From Sneathiellales bacterium (lineage in GTDB: Bacteria > Pseudomonadota > Alphaproteobacteria > JANQFL01), in the NCBI GenBank assembly GCA_028277845.1, contig JANQFL010000068.1, positions 1 to 64,000 on the forward strand: a stretch of 64,000 bases of DNA, given 5' to 3'. The notes under the pieces were generated by a model. The model did no database searches. It was not told the DNA's origin and worked only from the letters and a program-made list of their open reading frames with translations. Shown here one piece after another: positions 36,867 through 44,887 of the stretch (position 1 is the first letter of the stretch; each line of letters begins with the position of its first letter). Both the position numbers and the translations under genes were made by a program.

Positions 36867-36935
36867 GATGGCCGTCCCTGGTGCCCGGGGTCCGGACCAT
36901 AGCGGCCCGGAACCCCTGACGCCAAGCCCCGGAGA

Positions 36936-38123
36936 TTAGCGCTTGTTGCGAACCGGAATCGTCATGTCGCCGGCCTTCAGTTCCCGCACCAGTTCGGGAA
37001 CCGCCCATTTCACGTCGGGATCGACCTTGATCTTGAAGTGATACATGGACTGCAGGGCCTGGTGATCTTCCTTGCGGAAGGTCATGGTGCCCTTCGGTGT
37101 GTCGAAGGACATGCCTTCCATGGCCGTGATCAGTGCCTCGGTATCGCTGGAGCCGGCTTTCTTCAGGGCCGTCACGGCGGCGATACCGGCCGTCATGCCG
37201 CCGGCGGTGAAGAAGTCGGGCGGCGAGTTGTAGCGTTTTTGATGTTCGGCGACGAGCCAGTCGTTCACCTTGTTCTTGGGGATTTCGTAGTAGTAGTACG
37301 TCGCCCCTTCGAGACCGGGGAACTTCTTGTAACCCACCATGGCGGCCAGGATGTTGCCGCCGGTGGCCAGCTCGATGCCGTGCCGGCCCGGGTTCATGTC
37401 GTTGATCTTGCTCATCGGGTTGCCGCCGCCGGCCCAGATGACCCAGATGACCTTGCGGCCTTTTTTATCCTTCAAGGCGTCGAATATACGCTGAGCGGAC
37501 GCGGTGAAATCCTTGGTATCGCGCGGCGTATATTCCTCGAACACCAGGTTGGCGCCGGTGCTTTTCAGGGCATCCCTGAACGCGGCGACGCCGTCGCGGC
37601 CGAAGGCATAATCCTGAGCCAACGTGGCGATGTGGGTGTTGGGTGCGCCCAAAGCCACGGCGTTGGCGACCGCGTCCTGGTCGGAATTGCGGCTGGTGCG
37701 GAAGACATACCGGTTCCACTTGGCGCCGGTGATCGAGTTGGCCACGGCGGGCTCGACCAGCAGGATCTTTTCGAAATCCTGAGCCACCGGCAGCATGGCC
37801 AGGGCCACGCCCGACGACACCGGCCCGATCGCCAAATCGACCTCATCGTCGCCGTAAGCCTCTTCCAACAGGGCCTTGCCGAGGTCGGGTTTCAACTGGG
37901 TGTCCTTCTCGATCACCTCGATCTTCTTGCCCAGCACCTCCATGGTGCCGTTGGTGGCGTACTCCAGGCCGAGCATCAGGCCGTCGTGGGACTGCTTGGC
38001 ATAGGCCTCGAAAGGCCCGGTCTTGCCGTAAATGTGTGCGATCTTGATGGTATCGGCGGCGTGAGCTCCCCAGGCCGCCATCGCAGCCACAGCCACGACA
38101 CTCGTCAACAATGCCTTTTTCAT
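36936..38123 (-). CDS. Branched-chain amino acid-type ABC substrate-binding protein
   Basis: 395 residues. The signal peptide MKKALLTSVVAVAAMAAWGAHA cleaves before ADTIKIAHIYGKTGPFEAY. The fold is that of LivJ/AmiC receptors (YGDDEVDLAIGPVSSGVALAMLPVAQ). Many alphaproteobacterial members bind aromatic acids, urea, amides or other small acids rather than leucine. The operon hydrolase and sigma-54 control suggest a specialised substrate, which I cannot name. It is first in a six-gene operon behind the promoter at 38241-38259. Confidence 0.9.
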   Translation of the reverse strand: MKKALLTSVVAVAAMAAWGAHAADTIKIAHIYGKTGPFEAYAKQSHDGLMLGLEYATNGTMEVLGKKIEVIEKDTQLKPDLGKALLEEAYGDDEVDLAIGPVSSGVALAMLPVAQDFEKILLVEPAVANSITGAKWNRYVFRTSRNSDQDAVANAVALGAPNTHIATLAQDYAFGRDGVAAFRDALKSTGANLVFEEYTPRDTKDFTASAQRIFDALKDKKGRKVIWVIWAGGGNPMSKINDMNPGRHGIELATGGNILAAMVGYKKFPGLEGATYYYYEIPKNKVNDWLVAEHQKRYNSPPDFFTAGGMTAGIAAVTALKKAGSSDTEALITAMEGMSFDTPKGTMTFRKEDHQALQSMYHFKIKVDPDVKWAVPELVRELKAGDMTIPVRNKR

Positions 38124-38241
38124 GACGCGCTTCCTCTCCGTTCATCCGGCCGCCGGTGTGTCCGGTCTTGATTCAAGCCCAACAATCCGGCTTTCCTCCA
38201 GTCCAACGACGGACCCAGCCGGCGGCATTCCCTTAACCATA

Positions 38242-38258
38242 GGCAATTGCCGTGCCAA
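38242..38258 (-). promoter_or_regulatory. Sigma-54 (-24/-12) promoter of the LivJ-type operon
   Basis: On the - strand TTGGCACG, four bases GCAA, then TTGCC matches the sigma-54 consensus TGGCACG-N4-TTGC at every position. Transcription would start near 38231, leaving a leader of about 108 bases before the binding-protein start at 38123. The sigma-54 activator gene lies directly upstream in the same orientation. Confidence 0.9.
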
Positions 38259-38349
38259 TCCATCAAATATGCGCGGAATCAACCGTTTACCGGATCGATC
38301 CCGATACATGGCATGACCAAATCGCGGAAATTGGTTAACAACGACCGCA

Positions 38350-38466
38350 GACTGTCCGGATATCCGGACAGTCAAGTCTGCCTATCGATTTAACCGATTG
38401 AATAGCAACAAATATCCAAGTGTCTGGAAAATCAGACAGCTTGCGATTTGTCCGGTTTTCCGGACA
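38350..38466. promoter_or_regulatory. Three 18-bp activator-type palindromes (upstream activating sites)
   Basis: Pattern TGTCYGG-N4-YCRGACA occurs three times: 38353-38370 (TGTCCGGATATCCGGACA, extended by flanks to a perfect 24-bp dyad at 38350-38373), 38421-38438 (TGTCTGGAAAATCAGACA) and 38449-38466 (TGTCCGGTTTTCCGGACA). Centres lie about 131, 199 and 227 bases upstream of the predicted sigma-54 start. The second overlaps the stop of the activator gene and the third is within its coding end. They are the likely binding sites of the Fis-type helix-turn-helix of that activator. Confidence 0.8.
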
Positions 38467-39928
38467 CCATACCCAAATTGGCCAGTTTTTCGTAGAATTG
38501 GGCCCGGCTGATGCCCAACAGCCGCGCGGCCTGGGACTTTATGCCTCCGGAAGCCGCCAGAGCGTGGAGAATGGCCTGCCGTTCGGCCTCGGCAACCACC
38601 CGTTTCAACGGCAGAACATCGCCAGGCGCAATCTTCGTGACCGCCGGCGTGTCGTGGTCCGCGTCACCCGTTGCGGTGCCGTGTTCCGGTTCCGAGGCCG
38701 GATCCGGCGTCAGCGGCAGAACGGCGTGAAAATCCTTCGCCGACAAAACGGCCGAATCCGCATTGGCCGTCGCCTGCGCCAATATGTTCTGGAGTTCCCT
38801 GACATTGCCCGGCCAATCGTGGTGTCTCAACGCCTTTATACCATCGGCAGAGACTTCATGAGCCTCACCGTCGGCGGCCAGGGCATCGAGCAACGCGTCG
38901 CACAGCAACGGCAAGTCGTTCAAGCGGTCCCGCAGCGGCGGCAGCGACAACGGAAGCACGTTGAGACGGTAAAACAGATCGGCGCGGAACGTCCCCTGTT
39001 CCACCATCTGATCCAGGTTTCGGCTGGTCGCCGCGATGACCCTGACATCGACCGCATGGACGGTGTTGGCGCCCAGCGGCTCCACTTCGCCTTCCTGCAG
39101 GACACGGAGCAGTTTCGACTGTACGGCCAAAGGCAAGTCACCGATCTCGTCAAGGAACAGCGTGCCGCCGTCGGCCACCTGGAATTTGCCGATTCGCCCC
39201 TTGCGGTCGGCACCCGTATACGCACCGGGCGCCGTCCCGAACAATTCCGCCTCCAACAGAGTTTCCGGTATTGCGGCGGCGTTGACCCGCACCATGGATT
39301 TGTCGCCGCGCGGGCTATAGGCGTGTATGGCATGGGCCAACAATTCCTTGCCGGTCCCGGTTTCACCCAGCAACAGAATGGTGGCATCCCGTTCGGCGGC
39401 GCGGCGGGCAGACCGTTTCAATGACCGGACCACGTCGCTGGCGCCGACGAACTGGCTGAACCCGTACTTGGCCTTTCTCTGTTCGGCCAATTGGCGTTGA
39501 GCGACGGCCAGGTCCTCCTGCAGGCGACGGAATTTGCCCACCAACGGTTTCAGGGCCTGTACCCGGTCGTACAGAATGAGCCCCAGCGCCCCGGTGACAT
39601 CCCCCCGCTCGTCCTTCAACGGGATTCTCGAAATCACCGTTTGCCGTTCACCAATGGGGAAAATATCGACCAGATCGGCGCGACCCGACTGAACAACCTC
39701 CCGCATGAGACTATTGGGAATGACATCCTCGACCATCCGCCCCTCGACCGGGTCGGTGCCGTTCCATCCGAGCAACGCCTTATACTTGTTGTTCATCCAC
39801 AGGATGCGGCCGTCGCGGTCGATGGCGACGGCGCCTTCGTACAGGCTATCGAACAAATCGGCCAAAGTCCGTGCCGCGTGGGCGCGGATTTCAGCCTCGT
39901 CCGCAGGATGGGAAAACGAACCGACCAT
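38432..39928 (-). CDS. Sigma-54-dependent activator with N-terminal PAS domain
   Basis: 498 residues. The PAS domain is at about 22-130 (DSLYEGAVAIDRDGRILWMNNKYKALLGW), a linker follows to 160, and the AAA+ domain is at about 160-395 with Walker A GETGTGKE (188-195), the sigma-54 contact loop as GAYTGA (235-240, consensus GAFTGA), Walker B GGTLFLDEIGDLP and the R-finger region. The Fis-type helix-turn-helix AARLLGISRAQFYEKLANLG ends the protein. It should activate the operon promoter at 38242-38258; the PAS ligand is unknown. No kinase partner is needed with this architecture. Confidence 0.92.
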   Translation of the reverse strand: MVGSFSHPADEAEIRAHAARTLADLFDSLYEGAVAIDRDGRILWMNNKYKALLGWNGTDPVEGRMVEDVIPNSLMREVVQSGRADLVDIFPIGERQTVISRIPLKDERGDVTGALGLILYDRVQALKPLVGKFRRLQEDLAVAQRQLAEQRKAKYGFSQFVGASDVVRSLKRSARRAAERDATILLLGETGTGKELLAHAIHAYSPRGDKSMVRVNAAAIPETLLEAELFGTAPGAYTGADRKGRIGKFQVADGGTLFLDEIGDLPLAVQSKLLRVLQEGEVEPLGANTVHAVDVRVIAATSRNLDQMVEQGTFRADLFYRLNVLPLSLPPLRDRLNDLPLLCDALLDALAADGEAHEVSADGIKALRHHDWPGNVRELQNILAQATANADSAVLSAKDFHAVLPLTPDPASEPEHGTATGDADHDTPAVTKIAPGDVLPLKRVVAEAERQAILHALAASGGIKSQAARLLGISRAQFYEKLANLGMVSGKPDKSQAV

Positions 39929-40048
39929 GCCGGCCTACTCACTTGCTCAGAACGAATGCACCGATATTCCCGGGAATGCTAGAGCACAAACCGACCGATT
40001 AGAAGCCTGCAATACCGCGAACCGGCACGCTTCGACCGCAATACGGAC

Positions 40049-40669
40049 CTATCGGACGGGGGGTTTATCCCCCGCCAACCAGTCCAAGTATCCGTACAGA
40101 CGAAACCGCTTGGTACTGCCGGCATCAGCCATGTCATGTATATGCACATCCTCCGCCGCGTACTCCTTGAGAATGCGGCAAGCAGCCGTTTCGTGCTCCT
40201 TATCCCTGGCCCGGACCCACAAAAGCATGCCGCCGTAGGCGAGATGGTCGCGAAGATAGTGGCCGTGACGTCTGGTGATTTGCAGGGATATGAACACGCC
40301 CAATAGAGCCGCTAATCCGCCCGCCACAAGGGCGGACAGTATGGCCGATTCCGTGGACCCTTGATTGGCGACGACTGTCCCGGCGGCGACAACGGCACCG
40401 ATGAAAAACAAAACACCGATAATTACGGCACGCAATTCGGTCAACGAATCGCTGCCGAAATAGGCCATGCGGCGAACATCGGGATCGTCTTCCAACTCGG
40501 CCACCGAACCGTAGTCGTGCCCCAGTCCGGAAACAACTTTCTCTCGCCCGGCAAGAACACTGAGGTCGGCCCGGTCGAACCCGCTGACGAGCAGATCATC
40601 CGCCGCCGCCCGCAACATGGCATGGTCGCGAAAGAGGCCGACCGCTTCGCGTGCTGACAATGCAGTCAT
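40049..40669 (-). CDS. Hypothetical membrane protein with general-stress-like N-terminal region
   Basis: 206 residues. The N-terminal soluble part (AVGLFRDHAMLRAAADDLLVSGFDRADLSVLAG) resembles the YflT/17M general stress fold, in which a ferredoxin-like module precedes glycine-rich helices. Two hydrophobic helices follow (LRAVIIGVLFFIGAVVAAGTVVA and SAILSALVAGGLAALLGVFISL), then a second soluble part (HLAYGGMLLWVRARDKEHETAACRILKEYAAEDVHIHDMA). Family membership is tentative. It is a monocistron between the sigma-54 activator and the second hybrid kinase. Confidence 0.65.
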   Translation of the reverse strand: MTALSAREAVGLFRDHAMLRAAADDLLVSGFDRADLSVLAGREKVVSGLGHDYGSVAELEDDPDVRRMAYFGSDSLTELRAVIIGVLFFIGAVVAAGTVVANQGSTESAILSALVAGGLAALLGVFISLQITRRHGHYLRDHLAYGGMLLWVRARDKEHETAACRILKEYAAEDVHIHDMADAGSTKRFRLYGYLDWLAGDKPPVR

Positions 40670-40934
40670 GGCTGCACCTCCTGCCGGCCCGGTTTGATGC
40701 CAATTGTTACCAAGGCCAAGTTCACCACCGGAAGCCGGCGTGCCTCCCCTGCTGCTCCGCCCGCCTATATCCTAGCGGTTCCGACACCGCGCCGTATATG
40801 TGGCAGACGTCACGATGACGTGACGGGCAAGTCTTACAGGCCACCCGCTCGTTTAGTATTGCATCAATATTTATCACCTATTTATCGTTCCCAATACTTC
40901 CCTGCCTGTCACCACTTGTTGATTCTTTATATGA
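40670..40934. other. Divergent intergenic region
   Basis: 265 bases between the stress-like membrane protein gene and the hybrid kinase gene. The only structure I find is the inverted repeat ACGTCA-CGA-TGACGT (40807-40821). AT-rich sequence at 40855-40935 probably holds the kinase promoter. No gene seen. Confidence 0.4.
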
Positions 40935-43541
40935 TTGGAAACGTTTTATGTGGTTCCCTCCCATGTGAAAGCAAAACGGCCTGCATTGATACTTGATAAG
41001 GCCCCGGGTGACGTGAACGACAAGACGAAAATCGATCTCAATTCCGGCGACGTGGCAAGTTCCACGAAACCGGCGGCGCAAGCGGCGCTTTCCGTGACTC
41101 CAAAAAAAATGGAACTCGGGGCCGTTGTCGGCTTCATCAACGCAATTACGCGCAGTTGCAACGAAGCACCGTCCTTCGATCACGCGCTGAAGGCCTCGCT
41201 AAACCAAATATGCGGCTTTTCAGACTGGCCTGTGGGCCACGCCTATGCGGTAACGAGAAGCGGCGACGGCATCGTGCTGGTGCCCACGGGGATATGGTCG
41301 GACTCATCGAGTGATGCATTCGAATCATTTCGCCAAATTACGGAGACTGTACGCTTTTCACCGGGTGAAGGCCTGCCTGGAAGGGTCTTCGCCACCGGCG
41401 AGCCGCGTTGGATTGTCGACGTCACCGAAGATCCGAATTTTCCGAGGGCGGAGCTGGAGCAAAACATCGGCGTACATTCGGCGTTCGCCTTTCCCGTTCT
41501 GATCGGCCATGAAGTGGCAGCCGTGCTGGAGTTTTTCACGCCAAGTATCGTGGAACCGGAACTGGATTTTCTGGCCGCGTTGTCGCAAACGGGCATCCAG
41601 CTCGGGCATGTGATTGAACGCGAACGCGATCAGGCGGAGGCCGAGGAACTGCGAAACCGGCTCACGCATTTTGCCGAAGCGGCGTCGGACTGGTTCTGGG
41701 AAACGGATTCGGCCCACAGATTTACATACGTATCGAATCGGTTCGAGCAGACGACGGGTATCGACCGGAACGTCGTTATGGGACGAACACGTGAAGAACT
41801 CGCCAACCCGGAACAGGATTCGGACATTTGGAACGCTCACGTCGATGATCTCAACAACCAGCGTCCTTTCCGGGATTTTCAGTATTGGTGGTTCGACGAT
41901 CAAGAAAAGAAGCGATGGTTCAGGTTGAACGGATTGCCGTTTACGGACAACAAGGGCCGATTTGCCGGTTACCGGGGAACCGGTAGCGAAGTTACCAAAC
42001 AGGTGGAAGCGGAAACACTGAACACGCGGTTCGTCGATGCGATCGAAGGCGTTCCGGTTGGATTTGCCTTGTTTGACCAAGATGACCGTCTCGTGCTTTT
42101 CAATGAGAAATACAAGGAACTGTCATCTTCCATTCGGGACCTGATCGTTCCCGGAGTGCGGTTTGAAGCTTTGTTGTGGGCGTTGCTCGACCGCAATGTC
42201 ATTCCCGAAGCCATCGGCCGGGAGGAAGAGTGGATCCGGATGCGGCTTGACAAGCGCCACAATCCCACGGGTCCATTTCAGCTTCTGCGTACGGACGCGT
42301 CTCTGGAGGTGCGCGACCATCCAACCGCCGATGGCGGACATTTAACCATTCTGGTGGATATTACCGACCGCCGGGCGATTGAAGAACAACTGCGCCAAGC
42401 CCAAAAAATGGAAGCGGTCGGGCAATTGACCGGCGGGATCGCCCACGATTTCAACAATCTGCTTGCCATCATCGTCGGAAACGCCGAATTGCTGCGGGAA
42501 ACGCTGGATGAACAAGGCGTCGATACGACGTCGTTTCTGCCGCCACTGTTGCGCGCGGCCGGTCGCGGCACGGATTTGACCCAGCGGTTGCTGGCGTTTT
42601 CGCGCAAGCAGACGCTGCATCCCGTCGCCGTCAGAATCGATCGACTGATTTCAGGCATGGAGGATCTTCTGCACCGGTCATTGGGCGAAGCGATCGACGT
42701 TTCTTTGACGGCCGATAACGAGTTGTGGACTTGCGAGGTTGATCCGGGACAGCTCGAAAATGCGCTGCTGAACCTGTGCCTCAATTCGCGGGATGCCATG
42801 AACGGAACCGGCCGTCTGACTTTGAAAACTGAAAACCGGGTGCTGACCACCACCTTGCAGTCACCCCATGATGAAATTCCACCCGGTGAGTATGTGACTG
42901 TCTCCGTTGCCGATGAAGGATGCGGAATCGGCGCAGACTCGCTGTCCCATGTGCTCGAACCGTTCTTTACCACCAAGGATGTTGGCCGGGGCAGCGGATT
43001 GGGCCTGTCGATGGTCTACGGGTTCGTGCAGCAATCACGCGGACACCTTTCCATCGAAAGCACGCCGGGGACCGGTACCGTTGTCACTTTGTATTTCCCC
43101 GGTTCGGAAAAAGACCTGGCGTCGGAAAGCGGCGAAGAGCTCCCTGACCGGCACGACGACCATCGCGGTAACATTTTGATCATCGAGGACGATCCCGACG
43201 TCCTGGAACTGACTGCCGCAATGCTCGAATCCCTTGGCTACGACATCAGACAGGCGTCCGGCTACGACACGGCAATGCCTGTTCTGAACTCCGACGCCGA
43301 GTTGGACGTATTGCTTTCGGACGTTGTCCTGCGTGGCGGCACAAGCGGGCCGGAAATCGCGCAGAAAGCTCTGGAAATTCGCCCCGATTTGAAGGTCGTT
43401 TTCATGTCGGGATTCTCGGACTCCGCCTATCACGACAAAGCGGGACTGCTCGCTGCCGCACCCATTCTGAACAAACCGTTTCGCAAATCCGCACTTGCCG
43501 ACTTCATCGGCCGTGTCATCGACAACGATCCGGCGGACTAA
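40935..43541 (+). CDS. Soluble CckA-like hybrid histidine kinase (GAF-PAS-PAS-HK-receiver)
   Basis: 868 residues, no transmembrane segment. The GAF domain is at about 60-220 (SPGEGLPGRVFATGEPRWIVDVTEDPNFPRA), PAS1 opens FAEAASDWFWETDSAHRFTYVS, PAS2 opens IEGVPVGFALFDQDDRLVLFNEKY, and then come DHp GGIAHDFNNLLAII (H504), catalytic motifs DEGCGI and GSGLGLSM, and a receiver with D796 (LSDVVLRGG). Its PAS1, DHp and receiver wording parallels the kinase at 29634-32321, implying common ancestry. The start is uncertain: TTG 40935 and GTG 41010 are possible, and neither has a clear ribosome-binding site. Phosphotransfer target unknown. Confidence 0.82.
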   Translation: METFYVVPSHVKAKRPALILDKAPGDVNDKTKIDLNSGDVASSTKPAAQAALSVTPKKMELGAVVGFINAITRSCNEAPSFDHALKASLNQICGFSDWPVGHAYAVTRSGDGIVLVPTGIWSDSSSDAFESFRQITETVRFSPGEGLPGRVFATGEPRWIVDVTEDPNFPRAELEQNIGVHSAFAFPVLIGHEVAAVLEFFTPSIVEPELDFLAALSQTGIQLGHVIERERDQAEAEELRNRLTHFAEAASDWFWETDSAHRFTYVSNRFEQTTGIDRNVVMGRTREELANPEQDSDIWNAHVDDLNNQRPFRDFQYWWFDDQEKKRWFRLNGLPFTDNKGRFAGYRGTGSEVTKQVEAETLNTRFVDAIEGVPVGFALFDQDDRLVLFNEKYKELSSSIRDLIVPGVRFEALLWALLDRNVIPEAIGREEEWIRMRLDKRHNPTGPFQLLRTDASLEVRDHPTADGGHLTILVDITDRRAIEEQLRQAQKMEAVGQLTGGIAHDFNNLLAIIVGNAELLRETLDEQGVDTTSFLPPLLRAAGRGTDLTQRLLAFSRKQTLHPVAVRIDRLISGMEDLLHRSLGEAIDVSLTADNELWTCEVDPGQLENALLNLCLNSRDAMNGTGRLTLKTENRVLTTTLQSPHDEIPPGEYVTVSVADEGCGIGADSLSHVLEPFFTTKDVGRGSGLGLSMVYGFVQQSRGHLSIESTPGTGTVVTLYFPGSEKDLASESGEELPDRHDDHRGNILIIEDDPDVLELTAAMLESLGYDIRQASGYDTAMPVLNSDAELDVLLSDVVLRGGTSGPEIAQKALEIRPDLKVVFMSGFSDSAYHDKAGLLAAAPILNKPFRKSALADFIGRVIDNDPAD

Positions 43542-43553
43542 ACAGCTGGCCCC

Positions 43554-43584
43554 AGAGCAATTCCTCCTTGGATGGAATTGCTCT
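43554..43584. repeat. 11-bp inverted repeat (AGAGCAATTCC) between convergent genes
   Basis: AGAGCAATTCC (43554-43564) pairs with GGAATTGCTCT (43574-43584). No T-run follows on either strand. The same left arm plus TC recurs at about 57678-57690. Palindromes beginning AGAGCAATTCC are, as I recall, dispersed intergenic repeats in alphaproteobacteria. It may also act as a bidirectional transcription stop. Confidence 0.55.
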
Positions 43585-44200
43585 AGTTGGTCGGTTGCAT
43601 GGTTCCGGATTCTTCCATCTTGCGAATGACGTATTTTTGGAAGTGCTCGCCGGACTCATAACCCTTTTCCTTGACCCACTCGAACAGGGCCAGAAAGGTC
43701 AACTTGCCGAATGCGCCCGGCATTGACGCGACGGCTACATCGATACCCGATTTTTCCTCCACAGCCGCGGCATTGTCGGGAAAGAACACGATGGTGGGGG
43801 TAAACATGACGCGCCATTTTCGAGCCAGCGACTTTTCGGGCATCGCCTCACCGTCAAAGTCGGTCACTTCACGATCACCCCACAGATCCAACTGCACGAT
43901 ATCGAAATGCTTGCGCACATAGGCGTTGATCTTCGGATCGGTCAGGATCTCGGTTTGGATCTTGCGGCAGTAGATACACCCCTTCTGCTCAAACATGACA
44001 ACCAGCCGCTTTCCCTCCTCCGAGGAAGATGTCAGGTCGTCTTTCAAGTCGAGGAAGGAATCAAGAAACCAGGAATGATGATAGAGTCCGTTGTCCCCCA
44101 GTACCGGTTGTTCAACGGACTCCGCGACCGGCGCTCGGCCCGTCGCCAGGAATGAAAACAACACCAACGCAAACACAGCCAGTCTCGCCCCCGAGCCCAT
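43583..44200 (-). CDS. Secreted thioredoxin-like protein (SoxW/DsbE-like)
   Basis: 205 residues. The signal peptide MGSGARLAVFALVLFSFLATGRAPVA is followed by a thioredoxin fold with the redox pair C75-x-x-C78 in FEQKGCIYCRK and the cis-Pro region FTPTIVFF. The wording YCRKIQTEIL and VTDFDG resembles SoxW and related periplasmic thioredoxins near sulfur-oxidation genes. The start is ATG 44200 with AGGAG 8 bases upstream. It probably reduces or rearranges thiols in the periplasm. No sox genes are nearby. Confidence 0.85.
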   Translation of the reverse strand: MGSGARLAVFALVLFSFLATGRAPVAESVEQPVLGDNGLYHHSWFLDSFLDLKDDLTSSSEEGKRLVVMFEQKGCIYCRKIQTEILTDPKINAYVRKHFDIVQLDLWGDREVTDFDGEAMPEKSLARKWRVMFTPTIVFFPDNAAAVEEKSGIDVAVASMPGAFGKLTFLALFEWVKEKGYESGEHFQKYVIRKMEESGTMQPTN

Positions 44201-44231
44201 CTGGTCATCTCCTCGCTTGCTTGACAATTCC

Positions 44232-44269
44232 CTAATATTAGAATGCTCTAAATAACGAGGCTTTGTCAA
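44232..44269 (-). promoter_or_regulatory. Promoter region of the SoxW-like gene with TTAG-N6-CTAA element
   Basis: On the - strand TTGACA (44269-44264) is a strong -35. Downstream lie TTAGA-N4-TCTAA (44238-44251) and the perfect 10-mer CTAATATTAG (44232-44241). The TTAG-N6-CTAA core also occurs at 7397-7410 in front of the RND/DUF2892 genes. The best -10 is poor, so activation or a longer spacer is possible. Confidence 0.4.
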
Positions 44270-44304
44270 TCGATGGTGGTGCTGTCAGACACCAACGACG
44301 GCTG

Positions 44305-44757
44305 TTACTTCTGTTGAAACGCGGCAGCGACCGTTTCCAACGCCGAGATCAATGTCGCCGTCTTTCTCGGCCCCAGCAGTGCCGTTACTTCGGCGTGCAG
44401 TGCAGCCTTGACCTTTTGCGCCGCGCCGAGAAATGTCAGGCCACGCTGCGTGTAGCGCACCAGTTTGGCACGTTTGTCCGAAGGATCCGGTACGACTTCG
44501 ACATAGTTCAGCCGGCACAGTTCCTTTACGGTCTGCCCGACACCCTGCTTGGTAATACCACTGCGCACCGACAGTTCGGTCAGCCGGGTACCGTCTATGT
44601 CCAAATAGGCCAGCAACTGCGCCAGTCCGGGCGTCAAATCGGCGAAACCATGGTCGGCCAGCCGCGACATCATTTCCCGGACATAAACCTGCTCAGCGGT
44701 CCATAGCCGAAAACCCAAATGATCGATCTGCCCAGCCTTAACCCGGTCGATATCCAT
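44305..44757 (-). CDS. MarR-family transcriptional regulator
   Basis: 150 residues from ATG 44757 (MDIDRVKAGQ). The winged helix is LAQLLAYLDIDGTRLTELSVRSGITKQGVGQTVKELCRLNYVEVVPDPSDKRAKLVRYTQRG, with the DPSDKRA wing typical of MarR. A longer start at 44796 would place coding sequence over the palindromic operator and is less likely. It is divergent from the nucleoside hydrolase gene, and the 38-bp palindrome between them suggests autorepression and control of that gene. Confidence 0.88.
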   Translation of the reverse strand: MDIDRVKAGQIDHLGFRLWTAEQVYVREMMSRLADHGFADLTPGLAQLLAYLDIDGTRLTELSVRSGITKQGVGQTVKELCRLNYVEVVPDPSDKRAKLVRYTQRGLTFLGAAQKVKAALHAEVTALLGPRKTATLISALETVAAAFQQK

Positions 44758-44769
44758 GCGGCGCCTTTT

Positions 44770-44807
44770 AGTAAAGTATATTGACTTTTTAATCAATAAA
44801 CTTTACT
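44770..44807. promoter_or_regulatory. 38-bp imperfect palindrome, predicted MarR operator
   Basis: AGTAAAG (44770-44776) mirrors CTTTACT (44801-44807), and ATTGA (44780-44784) mirrors TCAAT (44793-44797), all around one centre at 44788.5. It covers the whole space between the MarR start and the leader of the nucleoside hydrolase gene, so it can control both. Confidence 0.75.
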
Positions 44808-44887
44808 AATTGGTAAATTCAAATACTTCCCCAACCTACACCGTGCACCAGCCAGCGACAATCACACTCCAGGAACGTCCTGCCCCA

